Source: JAQBGV01 sp032128395
GTDB lineage: Bacteria > Planctomycetota > UBA8108 > UBA1146
Direction of reading: 5' to 3'
NCBI GenBank assembly: GCA_032128395.1
Contig: JAQBGV010000071.1
Location: 1-64,000 of the forward strand
Length of the DNA: 64,000 nucleotides
Below the pieces are notes generated by a model that saw nothing but the letters and a program-made list of their open reading frames with translations, made no database searches and was not told where the DNA came from. Below, one piece after another: positions 25,871 to 34,724 of this stretch (within the stretch, counting starts at the first letter, position 1; every line of letters begins with the position of its first letter). Position numbers and translations under genes: made by a program.

Positions 25871-27295
25871 ATGAATTTCGACCCCCCCTGGGTGACGGTC
25901 CTGCCGTCCCCGGACTCGCTGAATCAGTTCCTCTCCGACCCCGACGAGCGGGGTGCGGCGGGAGGGGTCGAGCTACGGCTCGATCTCTGGCCCGAGCCCC
26001 CCAGCTGGGGAACTCTCGCCGGAATCCCCGTCCCCGTGATCGTCACCTGGAAACGCGCCGATCACCGAGAGCCGGAGCGCCTTCGGTATCTCCGTGAGCT
26101 TCTCTCGGGGAAGGGCGGGGAGCTCTGGCTCGACTTCGACGCCGAGGATCCGCCTGTCCAGCGCGGTCTCTCGCTCACCGTACCGCGCCCCCCCGGAGTC
26201 CGCATCTTGCTGAGCAGGCACCTCACTCGATCGATGACGGACGCCGCACTCCGCGGGGCCGGGCGGGACCTTCTCCGTCCCGGGGTCGACGCCGTGAAGC
26301 TGGTCCTCGCCGATTCGGGTGCAGCGGGCACCGCTCAGGCGCTGCGCCTCGCCACCGAGCTCGCCTCGGACGGGCGCCCCATCATCATCTTCTGCGCTGG
26401 GATCGAAGGTACCGCCTCCCGGCTGATCGCAGTCTCTCAGGGGCAACCGTGGGGCTACGGTCGACTGCGACAGGGCCCCTCGGTGGCGGCGGGGCAGCCG
26501 GCGGTCGCAGACATCCAGTCGCGGTACGGTGGGGGACTCCGCTCGGGTGAACCCTTCTTCGCGGTGATCGGGCGCGATGTCTCTCGCTCCCTCTCCCCGG
26601 GTTTTCACCATCGCGCGCTCGCCAAGACGAAGCGACGGGAGCGGTGGGCCGACCTCTCGCTCGATGATCCCGAAGCACTCCTAGAGCCCCATCTCTTGCC
26701 GCCGCTCCCACCCGACGCGCTCGCGGTGACCGCACCCTTCAAGCTCTGGGCGCGACGCCAGGGCCGAGCCGGAGCTCCCGGAGAGGAGCGGCATCCCGCT
26801 TGGAACACGCTGCTCCGCGGGGAGCGCGGATTCACGGGATGGAATACCGATGTCCCAGCCCTGATCGAAAGACTCGATTCGAGTGCAGCCGCGAGCGATG
26901 CACCGACCCTGATCCTCGGCGCGGGCGGTACCGCACAGCCGATCGCTCTCGAGCTCTCCCGGCGAGGTACACCGGTGTGGATCCTGCGAAGGGGAACGGG
27001 ACCGCTGCCGCCTGCGCTCGCCGAGGCGTACGTGGTCGAGGTCGGTCCCGATGCGATCGCGGACGCGACGATCCTGATCAACGCCACCGGCGCCGGCGCG
27101 ACCGACGCGGATCGCCTCTCCTGGCCGATCGAGGACTTTCGAGGCGAGCTCGCCATCGAATACTGCTACGCGCCTCGGGTGACCGACTTCCTGCACCGAG
27201 CGACGGCCGCCGGGGCGAGCGCGATCGACGGGGTGGAACTCTTCGCAGCCCAAGCGCGAAGGCAGGCCGAGATCCTCTCTCCGGCATCCGGATGA
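25871..27295 (+). CDS. aroDE: Fused type I 3-dehydroquinate dehydratase / shikimate dehydrogenase
   Basis: 474 residues, ATG with GGAGGAGG just upstream. Residues 1-225 are a type I dehydroquinase: E34-L-R36, H117 in LLSRHLT and Schiff-base K143 in GVDAVKLVL. Residues about 228-474 are shikimate dehydrogenase: SLSPGFHHRAL (240-250), VTAPFK with K291, WNT (311-313), NTD (325-327) and the NADP-binding GAGGTAQP (350-357). It does steps three and four of the shikimate pathway in one chain. The fusion is known from plants and some bacteria including Chlamydiae. It heads a coupled operon. Confidence 0.94.
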   Translation: MNFDPPWVTVLPSPDSLNQFLSDPDERGAAGGVELRLDLWPEPPSWGTLAGIPVPVIVTWKRADHREPERLRYLRELLSGKGGELWLDFDAEDPPVQRGLSLTVPRPPGVRILLSRHLTRSMTDAALRGAGRDLLRPGVDAVKLVLADSGAAGTAQALRLATELASDGRPIIIFCAGIEGTASRLIAVSQGQPWGYGRLRQGPSVAAGQPAVADIQSRYGGGLRSGEPFFAVIGRDVSRSLSPGFHHRALAKTKRRERWADLSLDDPEALLEPHLLPPLPPDALAVTAPFKLWARRQGRAGAPGEERHPAWNTLLRGERGFTGWNTDVPALIERLDSSAAASDAPTLILGAGGTAQPIALELSRRGTPVWILRRGTGPLPPALAEAYVVEVGPDAIADATILINATGAGATDADRLSWPIEDFRGELAIEYCYAPRVTDFLHRATAAGASAIDGVELFAAQARRQAEILSPASG

Positions 27296-27372
27296 CGGAG
27301 AGCGAAGCGCAGCGGATCGCCGAAGAGGCGCTCATCGAGCTCCTGCGTAACCGGCCCGAGGGGGTCGAGTGA
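27292..27372 (+). CDS. 26-residue micro-ORF bridging aroDE and the ATP-grasp gene
   Basis: ATG overlaps the aroDE stop (ATGA), and its TGA overlaps the GTG of the next gene (GTGA). The peptide is mostly a charged helix (SEAQRIAEEALIELLRN). Either it is a real small protein or it is a relay that lets ribosomes cross from aroDE to the ligase gene. No family is known. It has the same overlap pattern as the neighbouring junctions, which argues against coincidence. Confidence 0.4.
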   Translation: MTESEAQRIAEEALIELLRNRPEGVE

Positions 27373-28235
27373 CGAGCGGGGGGAGAAGGCGAATCGGGCT
27401 CGTCACGTGCCGGGGCCTTCCCGAACCGGACCCGGATCAAGAGCTGCTGATCGCGGCCCTCATCGAGGCGGGGGCCGAGCCAGGGCTGCTCGCCTGGGAT
27501 GATCCGGAGGCGCGGCCCGCTTCCTTCGATGTCTGCGTCCTTCGCTCCTGCTGGAACTACATGGAGCGTCCCGCGGCTTTCGAAGAGTGGCTCTCGCGTG
27601 CCGCGGCCGAGAGTTCGCTCTGGAACCCCTTGCCGATCCTTCGGTGGAATCTGAGAAAGACCTATCTTCGGCAGCTCGAACGACAGGGAATCCCGACGAT
27701 TCCCACCCGCTGGGTGGAACGCGGCACGGCGGTCGACCTCGCTCGCGTCATCGAGGGAACCGACTGGCCCGAGATCGTGATCAAGCCGATCGTCTCCGCC
27801 GGCTCCTACCAGACGCGGAGATTCATGACCTCCGATCTGGATGAGGCCTGCGCGTTCCTCGCCGCGGGGGTGCTCGAGCGCGGCTGGATGGTGCAGTGCT
27901 ATCTCCCTATGGTGGAGGAGCACGGAGAGCGCGCGATCGTGGTGATCGATGGAGAGATCACGCACTCGGTGCGCAAGTCGCCACGGTTCGCCGGCGACGC
28001 GGAGCGAGTCTCCGACGCGATCGACCCGTCCCCGGACGAACGGATGTTCGCCGGGCGGGTGCTCGACGCGGTAGGGGAGTCGCTCCTCTATGGCCGCGTC
28101 GACGTGATTCGGGATGGAGATGGGTCCCCTCGACTCGCCGAGCTCGAGTTGTTGGAGCCCAGTCTGTACCTCCGGCAGTTCCCCCCGGCACTGGATCGTT
28201 TCGTCGCTGCGATCCTGGCGCGCATCCCGCAGTGA
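27369..28235 (+). CDS. ATP-grasp ligase, substrate unknown
   Basis: 288 residues from the GTG inside the micro-ORF stop. An N-terminal pre-ATP-grasp domain (VLRSCWNYMERP, LWNPLPILRWNLRKTYLRQLE) is followed by an ATP-grasp fold (GIPTIPTRWV, EIVIKPIVSAGSY, MVQCYLPMVEEHGERAIVVIDGE, RVDVIRDGDGSPRLAELELLEPSLYL). The Lys, the Glu pair and the Glu/Asn-type metal site are plausible. The family is RimK/glutathione-synthetase-like and, from memory, near the group containing D-cycloserine ligase DcsG; that link is tentative. It forms an amide, ester or peptide bond using ATP and an acyl phosphate. Coupling to aroDE and an SDR suggests a small-molecule pathway. Confidence 0.8.
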   Translation: MTSGGRRRIGLVTCRGLPEPDPDQELLIAALIEAGAEPGLLAWDDPEARPASFDVCVLRSCWNYMERPAAFEEWLSRAAAESSLWNPLPILRWNLRKTYLRQLERQGIPTIPTRWVERGTAVDLARVIEGTDWPEIVIKPIVSAGSYQTRRFMTSDLDEACAFLAAGVLERGWMVQCYLPMVEEHGERAIVVIDGEITHSVRKSPRFAGDAERVSDAIDPSPDERMFAGRVLDAVGESLLYGRVDVIRDGDGSPRLAELELLEPSLYLRQFPPALDRFVAAILARIPQ

Positions 28236-28987
28236 GTGACGACACCCCCGTCCCGATCCCCGCTGTCCCGATCCTCGTCATCGGCTGCTCCGACGGAATC
28301 GGGCTGGCGGCGGTGAAGATGCTCCTGGATCGGAATGAAGAGGTCATCGGGGTCAGTCGCAGTGCGGTGGAGATCGAGCATCCTCGGTACCGGCACTTCG
28401 TTCTCGACGTGACGAGCCCGGAGTACCCCGAGCTCCTCCAGTTGATCCTCGCGGAACAGCCAGACCTTCGAACCGTCGTTCACTGCGCCGGAGTCGGAAG
28501 CGGGTTCGATCCGCGGGACTTCTCCGGAGAACTCGCCTGCTTCCGAACGAATCTCCACTCCGTCGCAGAGACCGCGGCCGCGTTCGTCCCGGCTTGGATC
28601 CAGGGTGGCCGCGGGGGGCATCTCGTCGCACTTTCGAGCCTCGCGGACCATCTGATCATCTCGGACTCCCCGAGCTACTCCGCGTCGAAGGCGGGCCTGA
28701 GTTCGTATCTTCGGGGCCTCGGACTGGCATTGCGGGTCGAGGGTATCGCGATCACGAACGTACGCTTCGGATTCGTCGACACGAAGATGGGGAAGGCGAA
28801 AGTGCGCCCGTTCCTGATCACGGCGGAGCGCGCAGCCCGGGTGGTCCTCCGCTCCCTCGAGACCCGGGTTCCCGTCGTGAGCTACCCATGGGCCGCCTCC
28901 TGGGGTTCGGCGGCTGTCCATTCCTTCCAGGGGATCGCTCTTCGGATCGGGGGGCTAGTTCGGCGGGGGCCGCCACGCGGAGGCTGA
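28232..28987 (+). CDS. Short-chain dehydrogenase/reductase
   Basis: 251 residues, GTG overlapping the ligase stop (GTGA). Classical SDR fold with GCSDGIGLA as the cofactor motif (the usual TGxxxGIG with Cys-Ser in place of Thr-Gly), VVHCAGVGSG, and catalytic Y149-S-A-S-K153. The C-terminal ~30 residues are hydrophobic (SAAVHSFQGIALRIGGLV) and might touch the membrane. Substrate unknown. It is the last gene of the coupled set aroDE, micro-ORF, ATP-grasp, SDR. Confidence 0.82.
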   Translation: MSDDTPVPIPAVPILVIGCSDGIGLAAVKMLLDRNEEVIGVSRSAVEIEHPRYRHFVLDVTSPEYPELLQLILAEQPDLRTVVHCAGVGSGFDPRDFSGELACFRTNLHSVAETAAAFVPAWIQGGRGGHLVALSSLADHLIISDSPSYSASKAGLSSYLRGLGLALRVEGIAITNVRFGFVDTKMGKAKVRPFLITAERAARVVLRSLETRVPVVSYPWAASWGSAAVHSFQGIALRIGGLVRRGPPRGG

Positions 28988-29056
28988 GCCCCAGAGTTCT
29001 GCGACCGCTTCCAGCAGCAAGGACCCTCGCGTGCGGAACCCCGTTCCCTGCCCGGG

Positions 29057-29085
29057 TTTCCGTCTCATCCTCGACGCATCATAAT
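29057..29085 (+). promoter_or_regulatory. Candidate promoter upstream of the membrane PHP gene
   Basis: TTTCCG (29057-29062), 17 bp and CATAAT (29080-29085), inside an unusually AT-rich patch. It would leave a leader of about 160 nt before the gene at 29252. Confidence 0.3.
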
Positions 29086-29251
29086 ATACCTTATCGGAAC
29101 ATGGAAAAACCGAAGGGGACTCACGCCTCACCGCGTAGACTCTCCGGCCGCGCCAGCGGACCCCCGGCGGCTCTGGGTCCAGCGCTGCAAGAGACGCGAA
29201 CCCACCCGCGTGGCGTCCGTTCGTCACGGTAGTGCACAGGACTGAAGGTCG

Positions 29252-30529
29252 ATGTCTCGAACCGAGTCGATGGGATGGGCACGTCGTGCGCGGAATTGGT
29301 TCCTTTGGAGCCTCCTCGTCGGTGTGACCGCGCTCGGGACCCACGAGTTCTGCTGGTACCCGACGTACACCTTCCCACCGGCGCAACCGTTCTTCGGGGA
29401 TCGTTGGTACAATCCGTACGCAACCTCGGGTGAACTCCGCCTGCGTGCCTGCTTCCATGCGCACAGTCGCACTCTCGGTGGGATTACCAACGCGTCCAGT
29501 TCGCTCGAAGAGCTGCACGCGGTCTATCGCGGGTTCCACACCGATCTGATCGGAGTCTCCGACTACCAACGGATCCGCCCGGCGCTTCCCGAGGATGACG
29601 GACTGGTCTACCTCCCCGTCTACGAGCACGGCTACGGATTCGGGGGACAGCACCAGACCGTGATCGGGGCGGAACGAGTGCGCTGGACCGACTACATGTT
29701 CGGACAGAACACTCATCAGATGCAGAGCGTGATCGACACGCTCCGGTCCGACGGCTCCCTGGTGATCCTGAACCACCCGAACAAGGCGCAGGGATACTCT
29801 CTCGACGCTCTCACTCAGTTGACCGGCGCGCTCGGGATCGAGATCCAGTCGCGTTACGCCAAAGGGACGGTCCATTGGGATCACGCCCTCTCCCTCGGGC
29901 GCCCGCTGTGGGGGTTCTGCTCCGACGACTCCCATGACCTCGCACGAAGCTGGCACATCGGATCGGGTTGGGTGGAGATCGACGTGGACACCCGAACTCC
30001 CGAGGCGGTCCTCGAAGCCCTCCGGATCGGCCGATTCACATCGATCTGGGCGAAGAGTAGAGGGGCCGCGAATCGCCTCCGCAGCCTGCGGGTCGAAGGC
30101 GATCAGGTCGTCGTCTCGTTCGTCCGGCCGGTCGAGTGGATCCACGTGATCGGCCAGGGGGGAGAGATCCGAAGCATGTCGCGGGGAGTGGACACGCTCT
30201 CGGTTCCGCTGAGGGATGACGACACCTACATCCGGTTCCGTGCGATGAACGACAACACGTACCTCAACACGAACCCGGTGTTTCGATATTCGGGGGACGA
30301 CCCTCTCGCGCCCCCCCCCGCGACGATCGCCGCGGGGCCGACGGCGATTCGACGGACGCTGGGAGTGCTCTGGGGACTCGGCGTGCTGGCGCTCGGCTTC
30401 GCGCTAGGCCGGGAACACCGGCTGCGCGCTCGCAAGCGGTCAGCGATCGGGGCGGATCGGTCGAAACACGACGTAACCATTGAATCGGCCGATGACGTCG
30501 ACTTCCCCGTACTTCAGGACTCGGTCTAG
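29252..30529 (+). CDS. Membrane-anchored PHP-domain phosphoesterase-like protein
   Basis: 425 residues, ATG with GAAGG upstream. An N-terminal membrane helix (about 15-30) leads to a PHP domain with CFHAHS (H69, H71), GVSDYQ, YEHGYGF, ILNHPNK and GFCSDDSHD, all likely metal ligands. A beta-rich domain (about 275-345) and a second membrane helix (about 370-390) follow, so the enzyme probably sits outside the membrane between two anchors. The substrate is unknown; related secreted PHP proteins are thought to be phosphoesterases. The cytoplasmic tail of about 35 residues is encoded antisense to the next gene. Confidence 0.82.
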   Translation: MSRTESMGWARRARNWFLWSLLVGVTALGTHEFCWYPTYTFPPAQPFFGDRWYNPYATSGELRLRACFHAHSRTLGGITNASSSLEELHAVYRGFHTDLIGVSDYQRIRPALPEDDGLVYLPVYEHGYGFGGQHQTVIGAERVRWTDYMFGQNTHQMQSVIDTLRSDGSLVILNHPNKAQGYSLDALTQLTGALGIEIQSRYAKGTVHWDHALSLGRPLWGFCSDDSHDLARSWHIGSGWVEIDVDTRTPEAVLEALRIGRFTSIWAKSRGAANRLRSLRVEGDQVVVSFVRPVEWIHVIGQGGEIRSMSRGVDTLSVPLRDDDTYIRFRAMNDNTYLNTNPVFRYSGDDPLAPPPATIAAGPTAIRRTLGVLWGLGVLALGFALGREHRLRARKRSAIGADRSKHDVTIESADDVDFPVLQDSV

Positions 30530-32143
30530 GTCTTCTTCGGTGGCGATCGCGACGCGCTCGAATGATTCCCCGAAGAGCGCTGCGAGCTGCGCTTCGTCGC
30601 GACGACTGCGGTACTCCGTCCGGCGGCCGGTGACGTAGCGCACGCTCGGTTTTTGGCGGATCCCGACGAGCAAGATCGGCTCTCCCGCGGGCAGCGTCGC
30701 ATCCGCAGCGAGCGCAGCCGCTCGGAGTGGTGCACCGGTGGCGTCGTCGTAGATCGGCAGCAGCCAGCAGCCGAGGATCAGCAGGAACGCGGCAATACTC
30801 GCTGCCGGTATCGTGAAGAGCCGGTCGGTCTGTCCGTTCCTCCGCGCGCGCCACAACTGGATCCCACCGGCGGCGAGCACCACGGCAGCGACGAACGACA
30901 CGATGCCGAGATGGATCGGCTCGAGAAGTCCCGGCTCCTTGCGAATGGCCTCGCCGAGGAAACGAGGGAGCTCGGCGACGACGATCGGGAGCGCGGCGAA
31001 GATGGCGGCGAATCCGAGGAGCAATCCACTCGTCACCGCCGCGGCACGTCGATCCCCGCGGGTGGGATCCCCCCCCCACCGCGCATCCCATGCCTCCCCC
31101 ACCGCGATCGCGAGGGCGGGGAGGATCGGAGCGACGTAGTTCGGGAGCTTCGTCGCCGCCAGGGAGAAGAGCAGCAGCGTCCATCCCGCGAAGATCAGGT
31201 AGAGCCGCACGAACGCCGCACGTTCGCCGGTGCTCTCGCGTCGCAACGCGCGACCCAGTGCGAGCACGGCGAACGGACTCCACGGGAGAAAGCCGACGAG
31301 CAGCACCGGGAGGTAGAAGAAGATCGGCCCCGAGTGCCCTTGCATCGGCTTCGCGAATCGCCCGACGTGGTGCTCCCAGAAGAGTTCTCGCATGAACGCG
31401 AAGCCCCTCTCCTCGGTCACCCCGAGCGCGACGTACCACGAAAACCCGACTCCGAGGAGGATCGCTGCCCCGGGGATGAACCATTTCGGCGACAGGAGCG
31501 GCCGCGCCCGTCGTTCGATGACCTGCAGTGTGATCGCCGCGGCCGCGGGCAGCACGAACCCGATCGCGCCCTTGGTCAGAGTCGCCAGACCTCCGAAGAA
31601 GCACGCGAGCCAGAAGATGGAGTGGCCGCCGCCGTCCCGGTCGAAGCGTACTCTTGCGCGGTGGAAGCACCCGAGGCAAAGGACGAACCAGAGCGAGAGG
31701 AAGGTGTCGGTCAAGGTCACGCGGGCGAGGGCGAAGAACTCGAGCGAGGTGCCGAGAGCGATCGTCGCGATCCACGCCCCGCGCTCCCCGAATGGCCGAC
31801 GAGAGAAACCGAACACCGCGGCGAGGATGCCGAGGGCGGCGAGCGCGTTGAAGAACCGGGCCCCCCACGGTCCGACGCCGAAGAGGTGGTAACCGGCGAT
31901 CTGGGCCCAGTAGACGAGGGGCGGTTTCTCGAAGAACGGCTCTTCGTTCAGGGTCGGGGCGAGCCATTCTCCCGAAACATGCATCGCACGGGAGACCTCC
32001 GCGTAACACGCCTCGTCGTAGTCGATGACCCCGGTCGCGCCGAGATGGAGAAGGAAGAGCGCCGCGAAGACCGCGAAGAGTCCGCAGCGCGCGACAACGA
32101 GGCGTGAGGAATTCGGGCCGTGGGGCGTGCTGAACGAGCCCAC
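30440..32143 (-). CDS. ArnT-like polyprenol-phosphate sugar transferase (GT83/PMT type)
   Basis: 567 residues from a GTG with GGAAGGGGAG upstream; earlier in-frame GTGs at 32158 and 32197 lack a Shine-Dalgarno. Around twelve membrane helices. The first periplasmic loop has YDEACYAEVSRAM and WLAPTLNEEPFFEKPPLVYW, the hallmark of ArnT-type lipid A glycosyltransferases. It would move a sugar from undecaprenyl phosphate to a surface acceptor such as lipid A. The exact sugar is unknown: no Ara4N genes are nearby. The last 90 bp overlap the PHP gene on the other strand. Confidence 0.88.
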   Translation of the reverse strand: MGSFSTPHGPNSSRLVVARCGLFAVFAALFLLHLGATGVIDYDEACYAEVSRAMHVSGEWLAPTLNEEPFFEKPPLVYWAQIAGYHLFGVGPWGARFFNALAALGILAAVFGFSRRPFGERGAWIATIALGTSLEFFALARVTLTDTFLSLWFVLCLGCFHRARVRFDRDGGGHSIFWLACFFGGLATLTKGAIGFVLPAAAAITLQVIERRARPLLSPKWFIPGAAILLGVGFSWYVALGVTEERGFAFMRELFWEHHVGRFAKPMQGHSGPIFFYLPVLLVGFLPWSPFAVLALGRALRRESTGERAAFVRLYLIFAGWTLLLFSLAATKLPNYVAPILPALAIAVGEAWDARWGGDPTRGDRRAAAVTSGLLLGFAAIFAALPIVVAELPRFLGEAIRKEPGLLEPIHLGIVSFVAAVVLAAGGIQLWRARRNGQTDRLFTIPAASIAAFLLILGCWLLPIYDDATGAPLRAAALAADATLPAGEPILLVGIRQKPSVRYVTGRRTEYRSRRDEAQLAALFGESFERVAIATEEDLDRVLKYGEVDVIGRFNGYVVFRPIRPDR

Positions 32144-32330
32144 GGGCTCCCCTTCCACCGCGATGTCTGCGGAAATGACGACGCGATCATGATACACCCG
32201 AGCGCGTTCGCCAACCGCGATTCGGGTCGCAGGCTGATGCTTCGAAGCGGTGGACGCTACGGAAATCCGTGGATTTTTGACCACCGATCGAGGAAGCGAT
32301 CGTCGACCTGAGGCTCCCGTGGGCGGTCGA

Positions 32331-34715
32331 CTACACCCCGTGCGGCAACCAGAGATTCTTGACGCGGGTCGCGTGGCGGAGGAGTTCTTCGTCGCGGGCG
32401 CGCAGCAGCGTCGGATCGAACCCGACCGGACACCAGGTTCGTTTGAGGTTGCCGGCGGAGAGAGTCTCCACCTCCTGTGCGTGGTCCGCACTCCCCGCGT
32501 ACCACAGCATGTCGACCCCGTCGTGGCCGGCGAGGGTCGGCACCATCTCCTCGTGGATCCCAGTGACGATGTTGATCACTCCAGCCGGGATGTCCGAAGT
32601 CTCGAGGACCTGGATCAGATCGGTCGCGGCGAGGGGCGCGGACTCACTCGGGAGGACGACCACGGGGTTGCCGGCGGCGACCAGGGGCGAGATCAGCGAA
32701 ACGAGTCCGAGGAGCGGCCACCGCTCGGGGCAGACCACTCCTACCACTCCCACCGGCTCGTTCAGCGCGAGGACGAGCCCTCGAATCGGTACCTCGTGCA
32801 CCGCTCCGTCGTGCTTGTCTGCGTACGAACCCCAGTACGCGATCCGATCGACCGCTTCCGCGACTTCCGCCCGCGCTGCGTCACTGCCACCGCCGGTCAT
32901 CGCCGCGATTCGCGCCGCGATTTCACCCGCGCGCGGTGCTAGGTTCTCGGCCAGGTACCAGAGGATCTGCGATCTGAGGTGAGCCGAGGCGGCCCCCCAC
33001 CCCCGCGCGCGGTTCGCGGCTTCGACCGCGTTTCGGATGTCCTTGCGGTTCCCCCGGGCGACGCGCTCCAGGGGGCGGCCATCGGTATCGAGGATCTCGA
33101 GCGAGTACCCACCATCGGGACGGGCCTGCTTCCCGCCGATGAAGTGCTTCGCGGTGCGATCGATCGAAGCGGATGCGAGCGCCGGCCCCTTCCCCTCGGC
33201 CGTTCTCGGAGCCTTCGCACGGCCCGCGGCGATCGGCGGAGGCCAGCCCTGCGAAGGGCGCAGGTACGCGCGCAGTCCCTCGAGCCCTCCCTCTCGGCCG
33301 TACCCCGACTCGCGCACCCCGCCGAAGCCGGCAGCGGCGTCGAAGAGGTTCGTCGAGTTCACCCAGACGGTACCGGCGTGGATCGCGCGCGAGACGTGGA
33401 GCGCGGTGTCGAGATCCTGGGTCCAGACGCTTGCCGCGAGTCCGTAGCGGGTGTGGTTCGAGAGCTCGATCGCTTCGGCCGGGGTGCGGAAGGTCATCGA
33501 GACCAGCACGGGGCCGAACACCTCCTCCTGTGCGATGCGGGACGCGGGACTGACGTTCGGAAAGAGGGTGGGGGGGAACCAGAACCCCTGGTCGGGGAGC
33601 TCCAGGTCCGCCTGGATGCACTCGTTCCCCTCGGCCTTCGCCGCTTCACAGATGGACCGTACGTTGTTGAGGTGCTCCTCCTCGACCATCGCGCCGAGGT
33701 CGACGGCCTTGTCGAGCGGATTGCCGACCCGGAGTCGTCCCATCCGGGAGACCACCTTGGTGTGGAACCGCTCCGCGACCGACTCTTCGACGAGCAGCCG
33801 GCTCCCGGCACAACAGACCTGCCCCTGGTTGAACCAGATCGCGTCGACCAGCCCTTCGACCGCCGAATCGAGGTCGGCATCTTCGAAGACGACGTAGGGG
33901 CTCTTGCCGCCGAGCTCGAGGGTCAGTCCCTTGCCGCTTCCCGCGATCTGCTTGCGGATCGTGCGGCCCACCTCGGTCGACCCGGTGAACGCGACCTTGT
34001 CGACCCCGGGGTGACCGACGAGTGCGGCCCCGGTTCGGCCGTCTCCGGTGACGACGTTGAAGACCCCCGGGGGCAGCCCGACTTCCTCGCAGAGTTCGGC
34101 GAAGAGGAGCGCGGTCAGGGAGGTCCATTCCGCGGGTTTCAGGACCACCGTGTTTCCCGCCGCGAGCGCGGGAGCGGCCTTCCACGCGAGCATCAGGAGC
34201 GGGAAGTTCCACGGGATCACCTGGCCGCAGACCCCCCACGGTTCTTGGTCGGGGAGGCGTTCGTCGACGAGTCGAGCCCACCCTGCATGGTGATGGAAGT
34301 GGCGCGCGACCAGGGGGATGTCGAGGTCGCGGGTCTCGCGGATCGGTTTGCCGTTGTCGATCGTCTCGAGGGTCGCGAAGAGCCGGGCATTCCGCTGGAT
34401 CCCCCGTCCGATCGCGTAGAGGAAGCGCGCGCGTCCGGCTCCGCCGAGTGCCCGCCACGCCGGTTGCGCCTTGCGCGCGGCCAGCACCGCGCTGTCGACC
34501 GACTCCGCGCTCGCTTGAGTGATCAACGCCAACGTCTCACCGGTCGCCGGGTTCCGCGACGGGAACGTGTCGGCTCCCACCGGGCGCACTCGTTCTCCGC
34601 CGATGAAGAGCGGCGCCGTTTCCCCGAGCCCATCGATCCACGCCCGCGCGTCGGTGTTGGATTCCGGGGCGGGACCCCACTCGAGGCTCTCGTAGATGGA
34701 CTTGGCGTCGCTCAC
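32331..34715 (-). CDS. Two-domain aldehyde dehydrogenase (ALDH16 type)
   Basis: 794 residues. The first domain (about 35-500) is a complete ALDH: N170 in WNFP, K193 in LKPAEW, FTGSTEVG, E267 in LELGGKSP and catalytic C301 in GQVCCAGSR. The second (about 515-794) is a shortened ALDH copy that has lost these residues (CPERWPLLG replaces the WNFP region, VLPSESAPL the Lys), so it is structural. This double architecture defines the ALDH16 family. It starts 9 nt after deoC, so it probably oxidises the acetaldehyde released by DeoC to acetate. Confidence 0.9.
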   Translation of the reverse strand: MSDAKSIYESLEWGPAPESNTDARAWIDGLGETAPLFIGGERVRPVGADTFPSRNPATGETLALITQASAESVDSAVLAARKAQPAWRALGGAGRARFLYAIGRGIQRNARLFATLETIDNGKPIRETRDLDIPLVARHFHHHAGWARLVDERLPDQEPWGVCGQVIPWNFPLLMLAWKAAPALAAGNTVVLKPAEWTSLTALLFAELCEEVGLPPGVFNVVTGDGRTGAALVGHPGVDKVAFTGSTEVGRTIRKQIAGSGKGLTLELGGKSPYVVFEDADLDSAVEGLVDAIWFNQGQVCCAGSRLLVEESVAERFHTKVVSRMGRLRVGNPLDKAVDLGAMVEEEHLNNVRSICEAAKAEGNECIQADLELPDQGFWFPPTLFPNVSPASRIAQEEVFGPVLVSMTFRTPAEAIELSNHTRYGLAASVWTQDLDTALHVSRAIHAGTVWVNSTNLFDAAAGFGGVRESGYGREGGLEGLRAYLRPSQGWPPPIAAGRAKAPRTAEGKGPALASASIDRTAKHFIGGKQARPDGGYSLEILDTDGRPLERVARGNRKDIRNAVEAANRARGWGAASAHLRSQILWYLAENLAPRAGEIAARIAAMTGGGSDAARAEVAEAVDRIAYWGSYADKHDGAVHEVPIRGLVLALNEPVGVVGVVCPERWPLLGLVSLISPLVAAGNPVVVLPSESAPLAATDLIQVLETSDIPAGVINIVTGIHEEMVPTLAGHDGVDMLWYAGSADHAQEVETLSAGNLKRTWCPVGFDPTLLRARDEELLRHATRVKNLWLPHGV

Positions 34716-34724
34716 AGCGCGCTC

